NCBI RefSeq assembly: GCF_014648435.1
Contig: NZ_BMRC01000004.1
Location: 533,253-597,252, forward strand
DNA from: Nonomuraea spiralis
GTDB lineage: Bacteria > Actinomycetota > Actinomycetes > Streptosporangiales > Streptosporangiaceae
Length of the DNA stretch: 64,000 nucleotides
Direction: 5' to 3'
Part shown: piece after piece, positions 47,015 to 54,055 of the stretch
Layout: every line of letters starts with the position of its first letter
How positions within the stretch are numbered: the first letter of the stretch is position 1
Notes under the pieces: generated by a model
Databases searched by the model: none
What the model saw: the letters and a program-made list of their open reading frames with translations, nothing else
What the model was told of the DNA's origin: nothing
Program-made: the position numbers and the translations under genes

Positions 47015-47310
47015 TCGGCACCGTCGACGGACTGCCCGCCGCTGCCGTCGAACGGATCGGCGAGGTCACGGGCGATCTCAGGATCGCTCCAGGCCAGCAG
47101 ATGAGCGAGGAACTCGCGGACACACTGCAGCCGCTCGTGCGGCAAGCAGGCGTGCCACTGCTGCCCAGCAAGCTGGCGATCGACGCGTTTGCAACGGGAA
47201 CGCGGCTTGGAGCACGCTCTGGCCCGCCATCGGCTCTTCACCGACGGCACCGAAGTGCTCCCTGACCACGCGGGTTTGAGCAGGCGAGTGAGTGCCCGTC
47301 CGAGGGCCAT
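47011..47310 (-). CDS. Possible antitoxin partner, probably degenerate at its start
   Basis: A 99-residue frame. The last ~50 residues look genuine (LPHERLQCVREFLAHLLAWS, then DPEIARDLADPF and DGSGGQSV), and resemble helical partners encoded just before the RelE-like toxin family. The first ~45 residues are arginine-rich and probably not the original N-terminus. It overlaps the toxin remnant by four bases, so the two formed one operon. No HTH is visible. Confidence 0.4.
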   Translation of the reverse strand: MALGRALTRLLKPAWSGSTSVPSVKSRWRARACSKPRSRCKRVDRQLAGQQWHACLPHERLQCVREFLAHLLAWSDPEIARDLADPFDGSGGQSVDGAE

Positions 47311-47323
47311 GGGCTACCGCGCA

Positions 47324-47353
47324 TGTCGGAGAGGGAGATGAACCCCCATGCCC
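47324..47353 (-). repeat. Degenerate copy of the tRNA-Leu 3' end (possible att remnant)
   Basis: tgtcggagagggagatgaa followed by cccccatgccc aligns with the 3' end of the tRNA-Leu gene (47447-47477) with one gap and a few mismatches; the last 15 bases, TGAACCCCCATGCCC, are identical. It lies ~95 bp beyond the tRNA 3' end in the same orientation. This fits an attachment-site copy or tRNA duplication left by an integrated element. Confidence 0.6.
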
Positions 47354-47407
47354 CTGGCCTGGGGCTGTAGGTTCCCGAGTTGAACCCTCAGAGTCATGAG
47401 AAAGCAA

Positions 47408-47434
47408 AAGCGCCAGGTCAGAGACCTGACGCTT
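47408..47434 (-). terminator. Intrinsic terminator of tRNA-Leu
   Basis: On the minus strand the stem AAGCGTCAGGTC pairs with GACCTGGCGCTT around a TCT loop (one mismatch), followed by TTTGCTTT. It starts 10 bp after the encoded CCA of the tRNA. This is the only hairpin in the window with a good T-rich tail. Confidence 0.85.
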
Positions 47435-47443
47435 CGATAAAGC

Positions 47444-47532
47444 TGGTGTCCGAGGGGGGACTTGAACCCCCATGCCCATCACTGGGCACTAGCACCTCAA
47501 GCTAGCGCGTCTGCCTATTCCGCCACCCGGAC
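47444..47532 (-). tRNA. tRNA-Leu (GAG)
   Basis: A class II tRNA read on the minus strand. The acceptor starts GTCCGGG and pairs with CTCGGAC followed by A and an encoded CCA. The D-arm contains GGCAGACGC, and the anticodon stem CTAGC/GCTAG encloses TTGAGGT with anticodon GAG. The long variable arm (TGCCCAGTGATGGGCA) is typical of tRNA-Leu, and the T-arm has GGGGGTTCAAGTCCCCC. Tyr and Ser were excluded by the anticodon. It flanks the island and may have served as its attachment site. Confidence 0.97.
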
Positions 47533-47739
47533 TTGGTGCCTGCACGCGGGACCGTCATCTCGCGTCGGCTCCGTAAGGTTAGCAAACTCTGAGGGGTGCG
47601 TCATACCGAGTATCGGCACAACGACCGGAGCCGCCTCTTCCGCGCCCTCGCCGGGCCACCCCGATGACCCTTCCGGGTGTCATCCGTGAAGCGGATCCGC
47701 GTGTCCTTGGCCATTTTCGGGGTCTCTGCTGAAAAGCCC

Positions 47740-47767
47740 TTGCGACAACGTTGGGTGCTGCTACGGT
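47740..47767 (+). promoter_or_regulatory. Candidate promoter upstream of the secreted-protein gene
   Basis: TTGCGA (47740-47745) and TACGGT (47762-47767) are separated by 16 bp, a reasonable housekeeping promoter for a high-GC actinomycete. A transcript would start near 47774, giving a leader of about 65 bases before the GTG at 47841. Confidence 0.35.
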
Positions 47768-47795
47768 TACGGACCGTTGAGGGGTGAGTCCACGG

Positions 47796-47820
47796 ACCGG
47801 CCTCACGACGTGAAGCCGGT
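47796..47820 (+). promoter_or_regulatory. Leader hairpin before 47841 gene
   Basis: ACCGGC and TCAC pair with GTGA and GCCGGT around a GAC loop, with one C-A mismatch: a 10-bp stem in the predicted 5' leader, 11 bp before the GGGAGG ribosome-binding site. It may modulate translation. It does not fit any riboswitch class that I know. Confidence 0.42.
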
Positions 47821-47840
47821 TCGGGAAGCTGGGAGGTCAC

Positions 47841-48422
47841 GTGGCACGCACGACGGTCGGACAGACGAGGGCGACGTCCCTCGCTGTGCGCCGCGTGCCC
47901 ACGACGTTCCCGGGGCGGGACACGACCGCCGAGCGGGCCGACCGGATGGCGCGGTTCGCGGCCGGCGCTCGTGGAGTTGTCGTGCGGGCAGTCACGATGG
48001 GCGCCCTCGTGGCGGCAGGTTGGCTGCTCGCTGTCGTGTTCGGAATGATGTCCGCCGCTCCGGCGGCCGCGGATGCCACCGCGGCCACCACAGGAGCCGC
48101 CGACGCGGCCCCGGCCCCTCTTTCCGCCCCCGCTTCTCTCTCGGCGTCGGACAACGCCGAGGCGATGGCGGGGCGCACCGTGGACGGGCTCAACAGCCAA
48201 CAGGATCCTGGTCTGCCACCACCATCCTCCGCCGGAAAGATCTTGGACACCAATGGACTGGTGCCCAATGGTGGTGGCAGCGGCCCGTTCGGGCCCGGTT
48301 TGGGGGATGTCGCGCGGTCCGGTGTCGACCCGCGGCTGCAGTACCAGCTCGCCATCGCGGCGCGCGTGCTGCCCCCCGTCGTCCGCACAGCGGCGGACGA
48401 CCCTTCCTTCTCACCTGACTGA
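47841..48422 (+). CDS. Membrane-anchored or secreted protein of unknown function
   Basis: A 193-residue protein (GTG start, GGGAGG 4 bp upstream). A basic N-terminus of ~48 residues precedes one helix (~49-70, VTMGALVAAGWLLAVVFGMM) and an AAPAAADA cleavage-like site. The exported part is Ala/Pro/Ser-rich, then a compact end with RLQYQLAIAARVLPPVV. No family is known to me. It lies 198 bp upstream of the chaplin-repeat gene on the same strand, with a hairpin between, so it may share developmental or surface function with it. Confidence 0.7.
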   Translation: MARTTVGQTRATSLAVRRVPTTFPGRDTTAERADRMARFAAGARGVVVRAVTMGALVAAGWLLAVVFGMMSAAPAAADATAATTGAADAAPAPLSAPASLSASDNAEAMAGRTVDGLNSQQDPGLPPPSSAGKILDTNGLVPNGGGSGPFGPGLGDVARSGVDPRLQYQLAIAARVLPPVVRTAADDPSFSPD

Positions 48423-48442
48423 TCCCGCCATTTCAACACGCC

Positions 48443-48459
48443 CCGGACGATCCGTCCGG
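48443..48459. terminator. Small hairpin between 47841 gene and the chaplin-repeat gene
   Basis: CCGGACG (48443-48449), loop ATC, CGTCCGG (48453-48459): a perfect 7-bp stem 20 bp after the stop. It is a plausible terminator or attenuator between the two genes. Confidence 0.42.
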
Positions 48460-48619
48460 AGAGCGGCGGCGGAGCGTGGTCATATCCCCTCCGCCGGCGG
48501 GTGAGACGTCAGTCAGTCTGTTCGCGAACCCGAGGTCACCGCTGTGCGCGACCTCGCACGGCCTCGGCTGCCCGCGAACCGTTCAGGTATCCCCCCAAGA
48601 ACCACTAGGAGCATTCAGC

Positions 48620-50860
48620 ATGCGTACGTGGGCTAAAGCATCAACCCCTGCGGCCCTTCTGGCGGTCGCGGTCATGTCGTTCGGCAGCGGCACCGCCCTC
48701 GCCGACACCTCCGGAGACTCCTCGGTCGGCGGCGGCAACCAGGTCAACCTGCCGATCAACCTGCCCATCGACATCAGCGGCAACTCCGTCGGCGCGGCCG
48801 GCCAGTCGAGCGCCGGTTCCCAGGGCGGCGCCTCCGTCGAGAACGTCGGCCGCAGCGACATCCCCAACCGCACCTCGGGCAACTCCAGTGTGCTCGGCGG
48901 CAACCAGGTCAACGCGCCGATCTCCGCGCCGCTGAACGCCTGCGGCAACGCGATCTCCCTGTTCGGCAGGTCCGACGCGGGCTGCCGCGGTGGCGCGACC
49001 GTCCACAACAAGGGCGGGGGCGGCGCCGGCGGCAACCAGACCTCGGGTGACTCCAGCCTGCTCGGCGGCAACCAGATCACCGCGCCGATCACGGCCCCGC
49101 TGAACGCCTGCGGCAACGCGCTGGCCATCTTCGGCGACGCGACCGCGGGCTGCAAGGGCGGCGCGGCCGTGCACAACAGCGGCGTGGGCGCGGGCGGCAA
49201 CCGTACGTCGGGCCGCTCGTCCGCGCTCGGCGGCAACCAGGTGATCGCGCCGATCAGCGGGCCGGTCAACATCTGCGGGAACGCGGTGGCGGTGTTCGGA
49301 CGGGCGTTCGCGGGCTGCCAGGGCGGCGCCAGCGTCACGAACTCGGGCGGCGGCGGTGGCTGGCAGCACCACATGGCCGCGCCGGGCTCCACGGGCAACG
49401 ACACCGACGGGCGCTACGGCGCGGGCAGCGGCAACCAGGTGATCAGCCCGATCTCCCTGCCCATCACGGCCTGCGGCAACGCCGTCGGCAACGCGCCGGC
49501 CAACTGCAAGGGCGGCGCGACGGTGCTGAACACCCGCGCCGGTTCCGGGGCGGGCGGCAACACCACGTCCGGGCGTTCCGGGGTGCTGAGCGGCAACCAG
49601 GTGATCGCGCCGATCACGGCCCCGATCAACGTCTGCGGGAACGCGGTGGCCGCGTTCGGCAAGGCGTTCGCCGGGTGCAAGGGCGTCGTGTCCGTCAAGA
49701 ACGGCGGCCGGGGCGCCGGCGGCAACCACACCTCCGGGCAGTCGGGCGTCGGGGCGGGCAACCAGGTCGTGGCTCCGATCACCGCGCCGCTCAACGTCTG
49801 CGGCAACGCCGCCGCGGTGCTCGGCGCCTCCACCGCCCACTGCAAGGGCGGCGCGGCCGTCTGGCCGCACGACGGCGTGGGCGGCGGCGGCAACCACACC
49901 TCCGGGCGCTCCGGGGTGCTGAGCGGCAACCAGGTGATCGCGCCGATCACGGCCCCGGTCAACGTCTGCGGCAACGCCGTGGCCGTGCTGGGCGACGCCG
50001 CCGCGGGCTGCCTCGGCGGTGCGCACGTCGGCAAGCCGGGTTACCCGGGCGGCGGTGGCGGCTACAACCAGTTCCTGCGTTCCACGAACCACACGGCCGC
50101 GGCCAAGAGCGGGCTGCTGCCCGCCGTGCCGGCCGTCCCGGCGTTCAACAGCGTGAACGGCGCCGGCGGCGACGCCGGCCTGCCCAACGTCGGTGGCCTG
50201 CCGAACGTCGCCGGTGTGCCCGACACGGGCGCCTCGCCGAACGCCGCCGGCTCGCCCAACGTCGGCGGCCTGCCGGTGCCGGGCAACCTGACGCAGCAGC
50301 TCCAGGGCGCGGGCCTGCCCGCCCTGCCGGTCAACGGCGGCCTGTCGTCGCTGCCCCTCGTGGACGACGCCTCCAGGACCCTCGGCCTGCCCGCTCTCCC
50401 CGAGCTGCCCGGCCTCCCCGGCCAGGCGCAGGCCCCGGTACGCCCGCTGCCCGGCCAGGTGCAGCTGCCCGCCAAGCCCGAGCCCGGCAAGAAGGGCCCT
50501 GCCGACAAGGGCGGCAAGGGGGGTAAGGGTGACAAGGGCGGCAAGGGCGGCAAGGGCGGCAAGCACGGCAAGGACCACCAGGCCGACAGGACCGACGCTG
50601 TGCGCAAGGGTCCGGGCCGCCCCTCCTCGCCGCTGTCCCCGGCCACCGACCTGCTCGGCTCCACCCCGGTCGGCGGCGCGGTGACGTCCGCCACCAGTGG
50701 CCTGCCCGTCGGCAACCTGGGCCTGATGAGCGCCGCTCAGCCCGCCGGCCTCACCGGCATGAACTCCAGCTCGCTGCTCGCGCTGCTGGTCGGCTCGATG
50801 TTCGCCGCCTCGGCCACGCTGTTCGCGACCGCGCGCCGGTTCCGGCCGGGCCGTAAGTAG
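48620..50860 (+). CDS. Multi-chaplin surface protein (eight chaplin-like repeats)
   Basis: A 746-residue secreted surface protein. The Sec signal ends near TALADTSG (~29). Eight chaplin-like repeats (residues ~33-475) share GNQVxxPIxxPxxxCGNA and a second Cys before GG; repeat 1 lacks both cysteines and repeat 5 is shorter. A Pro/Gly linker and a Lys-Gly-rich stretch (~615-650) follow, then a C-terminal helix (LLALLVGSMFAASATLFATA) and a basic RRFRPGRK end, preceded by PAGLTG in place of a sortase LAxTG motif. Chaplins assemble amyloid-like hydrophobic sheaths on aerial hyphae. AGGAG is 9 bp before the ATG. Ordinary chaplins have one or two repeats, so this one is unusual. Confidence 0.87.
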   Translation: MRTWAKASTPAALLAVAVMSFGSGTALADTSGDSSVGGGNQVNLPINLPIDISGNSVGAAGQSSAGSQGGASVENVGRSDIPNRTSGNSSVLGGNQVNAPISAPLNACGNAISLFGRSDAGCRGGATVHNKGGGGAGGNQTSGDSSLLGGNQITAPITAPLNACGNALAIFGDATAGCKGGAAVHNSGVGAGGNRTSGRSSALGGNQVIAPISGPVNICGNAVAVFGRAFAGCQGGASVTNSGGGGGWQHHMAAPGSTGNDTDGRYGAGSGNQVISPISLPITACGNAVGNAPANCKGGATVLNTRAGSGAGGNTTSGRSGVLSGNQVIAPITAPINVCGNAVAAFGKAFAGCKGVVSVKNGGRGAGGNHTSGQSGVGAGNQVVAPITAPLNVCGNAAAVLGASTAHCKGGAAVWPHDGVGGGGNHTSGRSGVLSGNQVIAPITAPVNVCGNAVAVLGDAAAGCLGGAHVGKPGYPGGGGGYNQFLRSTNHTAAAKSGLLPAVPAVPAFNSVNGAGGDAGLPNVGGLPNVAGVPDTGASPNAAGSPNVGGLPVPGNLTQQLQGAGLPALPVNGGLSSLPLVDDASRTLGLPALPELPGLPGQAQAPVRPLPGQVQLPAKPEPGKKGPADKGGKGGKGDKGGKGGKGGKHGKDHQADRTDAVRKGPGRPSSPLSPATDLLGSTPVGGAVTSATSGLPVGNLGLMSAAQPAGLTGMNSSSLLALLVGSMFAASATLFATARRFRPGRK

Positions 50861-50930
50861 ATATATGGCATAGCTCGGCAATCGCAGGTACCGCTACCGC
50901 TCAACCGCCTGTGAGCAGTAGGCGAAAGAT

Positions 50931-50971
50931 GCTTTGCCCGTTCCGGGGGCGCGGCCCGGGGCGGGCAAAGC
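50931..50971. terminator. Hairpin between convergent genes
   Basis: GCTTTGCCCG (50931-50940) pairs perfectly with CGGGCAAAGC (50962-50971); the 21-base loop holds a further CCGGG/CCCGG stem. It lies between the multi-chaplin gene and the convergent DUF5703 gene, suggesting bidirectional termination. Confidence 0.75.
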
Positions 50972-50982
50972 CATGTCCAAGT

Positions 50983-51168
50983 TCAGAGCGTGCTGCGGAC
51001 ACGGATGACCTTGCGGCGCAGCCGTACGTGCCGGCTGCCGTCGGGGTGCACCCGCACCCGGGCGAGCTCCCACTGGCCGTACTCCGCGTGTTCGGTCAGC
51101 AGTTGACGTGCGGCTTCGCGGGTGAGGTCGCGCGGAATGAAGATATCCATGTAGGAGTAGTCGAGCAC
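50983..51168 (-). CDS. DUF5703 family small protein
   Basis: A 61-residue protein (GTG start with GGAGA upstream). It has LTREAARQLLTEHAEYGQWE and LRRKVIRVRSTL, the pattern of the actinobacterial DUF5703 family as I remember it. It is basic at the end, and no membrane helix is present. The function is unknown. An ATG six codons downstream (MDIFIPRDL) is an alternative start. It is divergent from the topA gene. Confidence 0.8.
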   Translation of the reverse strand: MLDYSYMDIFIPRDLTREAARQLLTEHAEYGQWELARVRVHPDGSRHVRLRRKVIRVRSTL

Positions 51169-51357
51169 AACGATTAGTCTCCAGGGTGAGTCAGGGCGCC
51201 ATGCCGCTCGATGGGCCTTATTCTGCGTGCTTGTGGGTGGACCCGGAAGCTAGTGGGTAGCCCGGGGGAAGGAAATTTCCGCGAGTCGGGTTACCTTTCA
51301 GATCTATGCCGACTCCCGGTAGGGGGATTGCAAGCGAACAGTGAGGTAGGAAGCAGC

Positions 51358-54042
51358 GTGCCAGCCAAGAACGGCAGCTCCGGCGGAACACGCCTGGTGA
51401 TCGTCGAGTCGCCCGCCAAGGCGAAGACGATCGAGAAATACCTCGGCGCCGGCTACACGGTGGAGTCCAGCATCGGCCACATCCGTGACCTGCCGGAGCG
51501 GGCCGACGACATCCCCGAGGCGTTCAAGAAGGAGCCTTGGGCGCGCCTCGGCGTGAACGTCGAGCACGGGTTCGAGCCGCTGTACGTCGTCAACCCCGAC
51601 AAGAAGGCGCAGGTCAGCAAGCTGCGTCAGCTGTTGAAGGGCGCCGACGAACTCTACCTGGCCACTGACGAGGACCGTGAGGGCGAGGCCATCGCCTGGC
51701 ACCTGCGCGAGGTGCTCAAGCCGACCGTGCCCGTCCACCGCATGGTGTTCCACGAGATCACGCCGCAGGCGATCCGCGACGCCGTCGCGAACCCGCGCGA
51801 CCTCAACCTCCGCCTGGTGGACGCCCAGGAGACCCGCCGCATCCTCGACCGCCTCTACGGCTACGAGGTCAGCCCCGTCCTGTGGAAGAAGGTCAAGCCG
51901 CGGCTGTCGGCCGGCCGGGTGCAGTCGGTGGCGACGCGGCTGGTGGTGGAGCGCGAGCGGGAGCGCATGGCGTTCACCTCGGCCCACTACTGGGACCTGC
52001 AGGCGCTGTTCGACTCGGGCAAGCCCGAGGAGCGGCCGCGTGACTTCACCGCGACGCTGAGCTCGGTCGACGGCAAGAGGGTGGCCCAGGGGCGCGACTT
52101 CGCCAGCACCGGGCAGCTCAAGACGGCCGGCGTGCTCCACCTGTCCGAGGCCGCCGCCGGTGAGCTGGCCGGCAGGCTCCAGGGCACGTCGTTCTCGGTC
52201 AAGTCCGTCGAGCGCAAGCCGTACACGCGTAAGCCGTACGCGCCGTTCCGGACGACCACGTTGCAGCAGGAGGCCAGCCGGAAGCTGGGCTTCTCCGCCA
52301 AGTACACGATGCAGGTCGCCCAGCGGCTGTACGAGGGCGGTTTCATCACCTACATGCGTACCGACAGCATCACGCTGTCGGAGACCGCCATCGCCGCCGC
52401 CCGCTCGCAGGCCATCAAGCTCTACGGCGCCGCGTACGTGCCCGACAAGCCGCGTGTCTACAGCAGCAAGGTCAAGAGCGCGCAGGAGGCCCACGAGGCG
52501 ATCCGGCCCTCCGGCGAGGAGTTCCGCACGCCGGGCGAGACCGGGTTGCCCGGCGACATGTTCCGCCTCTACGAGCTGATCTGGCAGCGCACCGTCTCCT
52601 CGCAGATGAAGGACGCGGTCGGCGAGTCGATCAGCGTCAAGGTGATCGGCAGTTCGGCCACCGGCGAGAACGTCGAGTTCAGCGCCTCGGGCCGGACGAT
52701 CACGTTCTACGGGTTCCTCAAGGCGTACGTGGAGGGGGCCGACGACCCCTCGACCGACCGCGACGACTCCGAGAAGCGGCTGCCCAACCTGGCCGAGGGC
52801 GACGCGCTGACCGTGTCGCGGCTCGACGTGGCCGCCCACTCGACCAAGCCGCCGGCCCGCTACACCGAGGCCTCGCTGGTCAAGGAGATGGAAGACCGCG
52901 AGATCGGGCGGCCCTCGACGTACGCGTCGATCATCGGCACGATCCTCGACCGCGGCTACGTGTTCAAGAAGGGCACGGCGCTGGTGCCGTCGTTCCTGGC
53001 GTTCGCCGTGGTCAACCTGCTTGAGCAGCATTTCGGCAACCTGGTCGACTACGACTTCACGGCCGAGATGGAGAAGGTCCTCGACGACATCGCCAACGAC
53101 CGCGCCGAGCGGGTGCCCGAGCTGCAGCGCTTCTACTACGGCGCGGGCGACGGGGACGAGGGCCTGAAGGAGATGGTCACCGACCTCGGTGACATCGACG
53201 CCAAGGAGATCAGTTCGTTCCCGATCAAGGGCACGGACATCGTCCTGCGGGTCGGGCGTTACGGGCCCTACCTGGACAGGGACGGCGCGCGGGTCAACGT
53301 GCCCGAGGACACCACGCCCGACGAGCTGACGGCGGAGAAGGCCGAGGAGCTGTTCTCGCGGCCGACCGGTGACCGGGAGCTGGGACGCGACCCCGTGAGC
53401 GGGCACACGATCGTGGCCAAGGACGGTCGTTACGGGCCGTACGTGACGGAGATCCTGCCCGAGCCGGCCGAGGACGAGACGCCGAAGAAGCGTACGAAGA
53501 AGGCGGACGCCCCCAAGCCGCGCACCAGTTCCCTGTTCAAGTCGATGTCGCTGGACACGATCACTCTCGACGACGCGCTCAAGCTGCTGGCGATCCCGCG
53601 GGTGGTGGGCGAGCTCGACGGCGAGGAGGTCGTGGCGCACAACGGGAAGTTCGGGCCGTACATCAAGAAGGGGACCGACTCGCGGTCGCTCACCTCGGAA
53701 GAGGACCTGCTGACGGTCACGATCGAGCAGGCCAAGGAGCTGTTCGCGCAGCCCAAGCAGCGCGGGCGGCGGGCCGCGGCGGCGGCGCCGCTGCGGGAGC
53801 TGGGCGACGATCCCACGTCGAAGAAGCCGGTGGTGGTCAAGGAAGGGCGGTTCGGCCCGTACGTGACCGACGGCGAGACGAACGCCTCCCTGCGCAAGGG
53901 CGACACGGTCGAGGACATCACCATCGAGCGGGCCGCCGAGCTGCTGGCCGAGCGCCGCGAGCGGGCGCCCGCGCCGAAGAAGACCACGCGCAAGGCCCCG
54001 GCGAAAAAGACGACCGCGAAGAAGCCGGCGGCCAAATCGTAA
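51358..54042 (+). CDS. topA: DNA topoisomerase I (type IA)
   Basis: An 894-residue enzyme that relaxes negative supercoils. The TOPRIM domain begins with LVIVESPAKAKTIEKYLG and has Asp104-x-Asp106-x-Glu108 (ATDEDREGEA). The catalytic tyrosine is Tyr332 (FITYMRTDS). The C-terminal part carries several repeats of the GRYGPYV/GKFGPYI type, instead of zinc fingers, and ends in a Lys/Ala/Pro-rich tail that favours DNA binding; both are actinobacterial features. The start is GTG at 51358 after GAGGTAGGAAGC. A perfect GGAAATTTCC palindrome lies in the leader (51271-51280). It heads the conserved topA-tmk-holB region. Confidence 0.97.
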   Translation: MPAKNGSSGGTRLVIVESPAKAKTIEKYLGAGYTVESSIGHIRDLPERADDIPEAFKKEPWARLGVNVEHGFEPLYVVNPDKKAQVSKLRQLLKGADELYLATDEDREGEAIAWHLREVLKPTVPVHRMVFHEITPQAIRDAVANPRDLNLRLVDAQETRRILDRLYGYEVSPVLWKKVKPRLSAGRVQSVATRLVVERERERMAFTSAHYWDLQALFDSGKPEERPRDFTATLSSVDGKRVAQGRDFASTGQLKTAGVLHLSEAAAGELAGRLQGTSFSVKSVERKPYTRKPYAPFRTTTLQQEASRKLGFSAKYTMQVAQRLYEGGFITYMRTDSITLSETAIAAARSQAIKLYGAAYVPDKPRVYSSKVKSAQEAHEAIRPSGEEFRTPGETGLPGDMFRLYELIWQRTVSSQMKDAVGESISVKVIGSSATGENVEFSASGRTITFYGFLKAYVEGADDPSTDRDDSEKRLPNLAEGDALTVSRLDVAAHSTKPPARYTEASLVKEMEDREIGRPSTYASIIGTILDRGYVFKKGTALVPSFLAFAVVNLLEQHFGNLVDYDFTAEMEKVLDDIANDRAERVPELQRFYYGAGDGDEGLKEMVTDLGDIDAKEISSFPIKGTDIVLRVGRYGPYLDRDGARVNVPEDTTPDELTAEKAEELFSRPTGDRELGRDPVSGHTIVAKDGRYGPYVTEILPEPAEDETPKKRTKKADAPKPRTSSLFKSMSLDTITLDDALKLLAIPRVVGELDGEEVVAHNGKFGPYIKKGTDSRSLTSEEDLLTVTIEQAKELFAQPKQRGRRAAAAAPLRELGDDPTSKKPVVVKEGRFGPYVTDGETNASLRKGDTVEDITIERAAELLAERRERAPAPKKTTRKAPAKKTTAKKPAAKS

Positions 54043-54055
54043 GTAGCATCGACGT

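Larger units (their letters stand above)
39400..47353. mobile_element. Probable decayed genomic island ending at tRNA-Leu
   Basis: This ~8-kb stretch has lower GC, scattered frameshifts and fragments: a serine recombinase C-terminus, a LanC piece, a RelE-like toxin and several unidentified remnants. It ends beside a tRNA-Leu gene, and a degenerate copy of the tRNA 3' end lies at 47324-47353. Intact-looking cargo is a lipoprotein, a 2OG-oxygenase and two unknown genes. The left boundary is a guess: no clear second att copy is seen near 39.3 kb. Confidence 0.42.

Noticed and set aside
47324..47353. A second complete tRNA gene
   Set aside because: Only the T-arm, acceptor 3' strand and part of the variable arm are recognisable; no D-arm or anticodon arm precedes it.
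47774..47840. c-di-AMP (ydaO) riboswitch before the 47841 gene
   Set aside because: GGGGTGAGTCC resembles part of it, but the leader is only about 65 bases and the other conserved blocks are missing.
48641..53640. Long minus-strand frames antisense to the multi-chaplin gene and topA
   Set aside because: The plus-strand genes have signal peptide, repeats or catalytic motifs; the minus frames have low-complexity Val/Gly/Arg sequence and no ribosome-binding sites.
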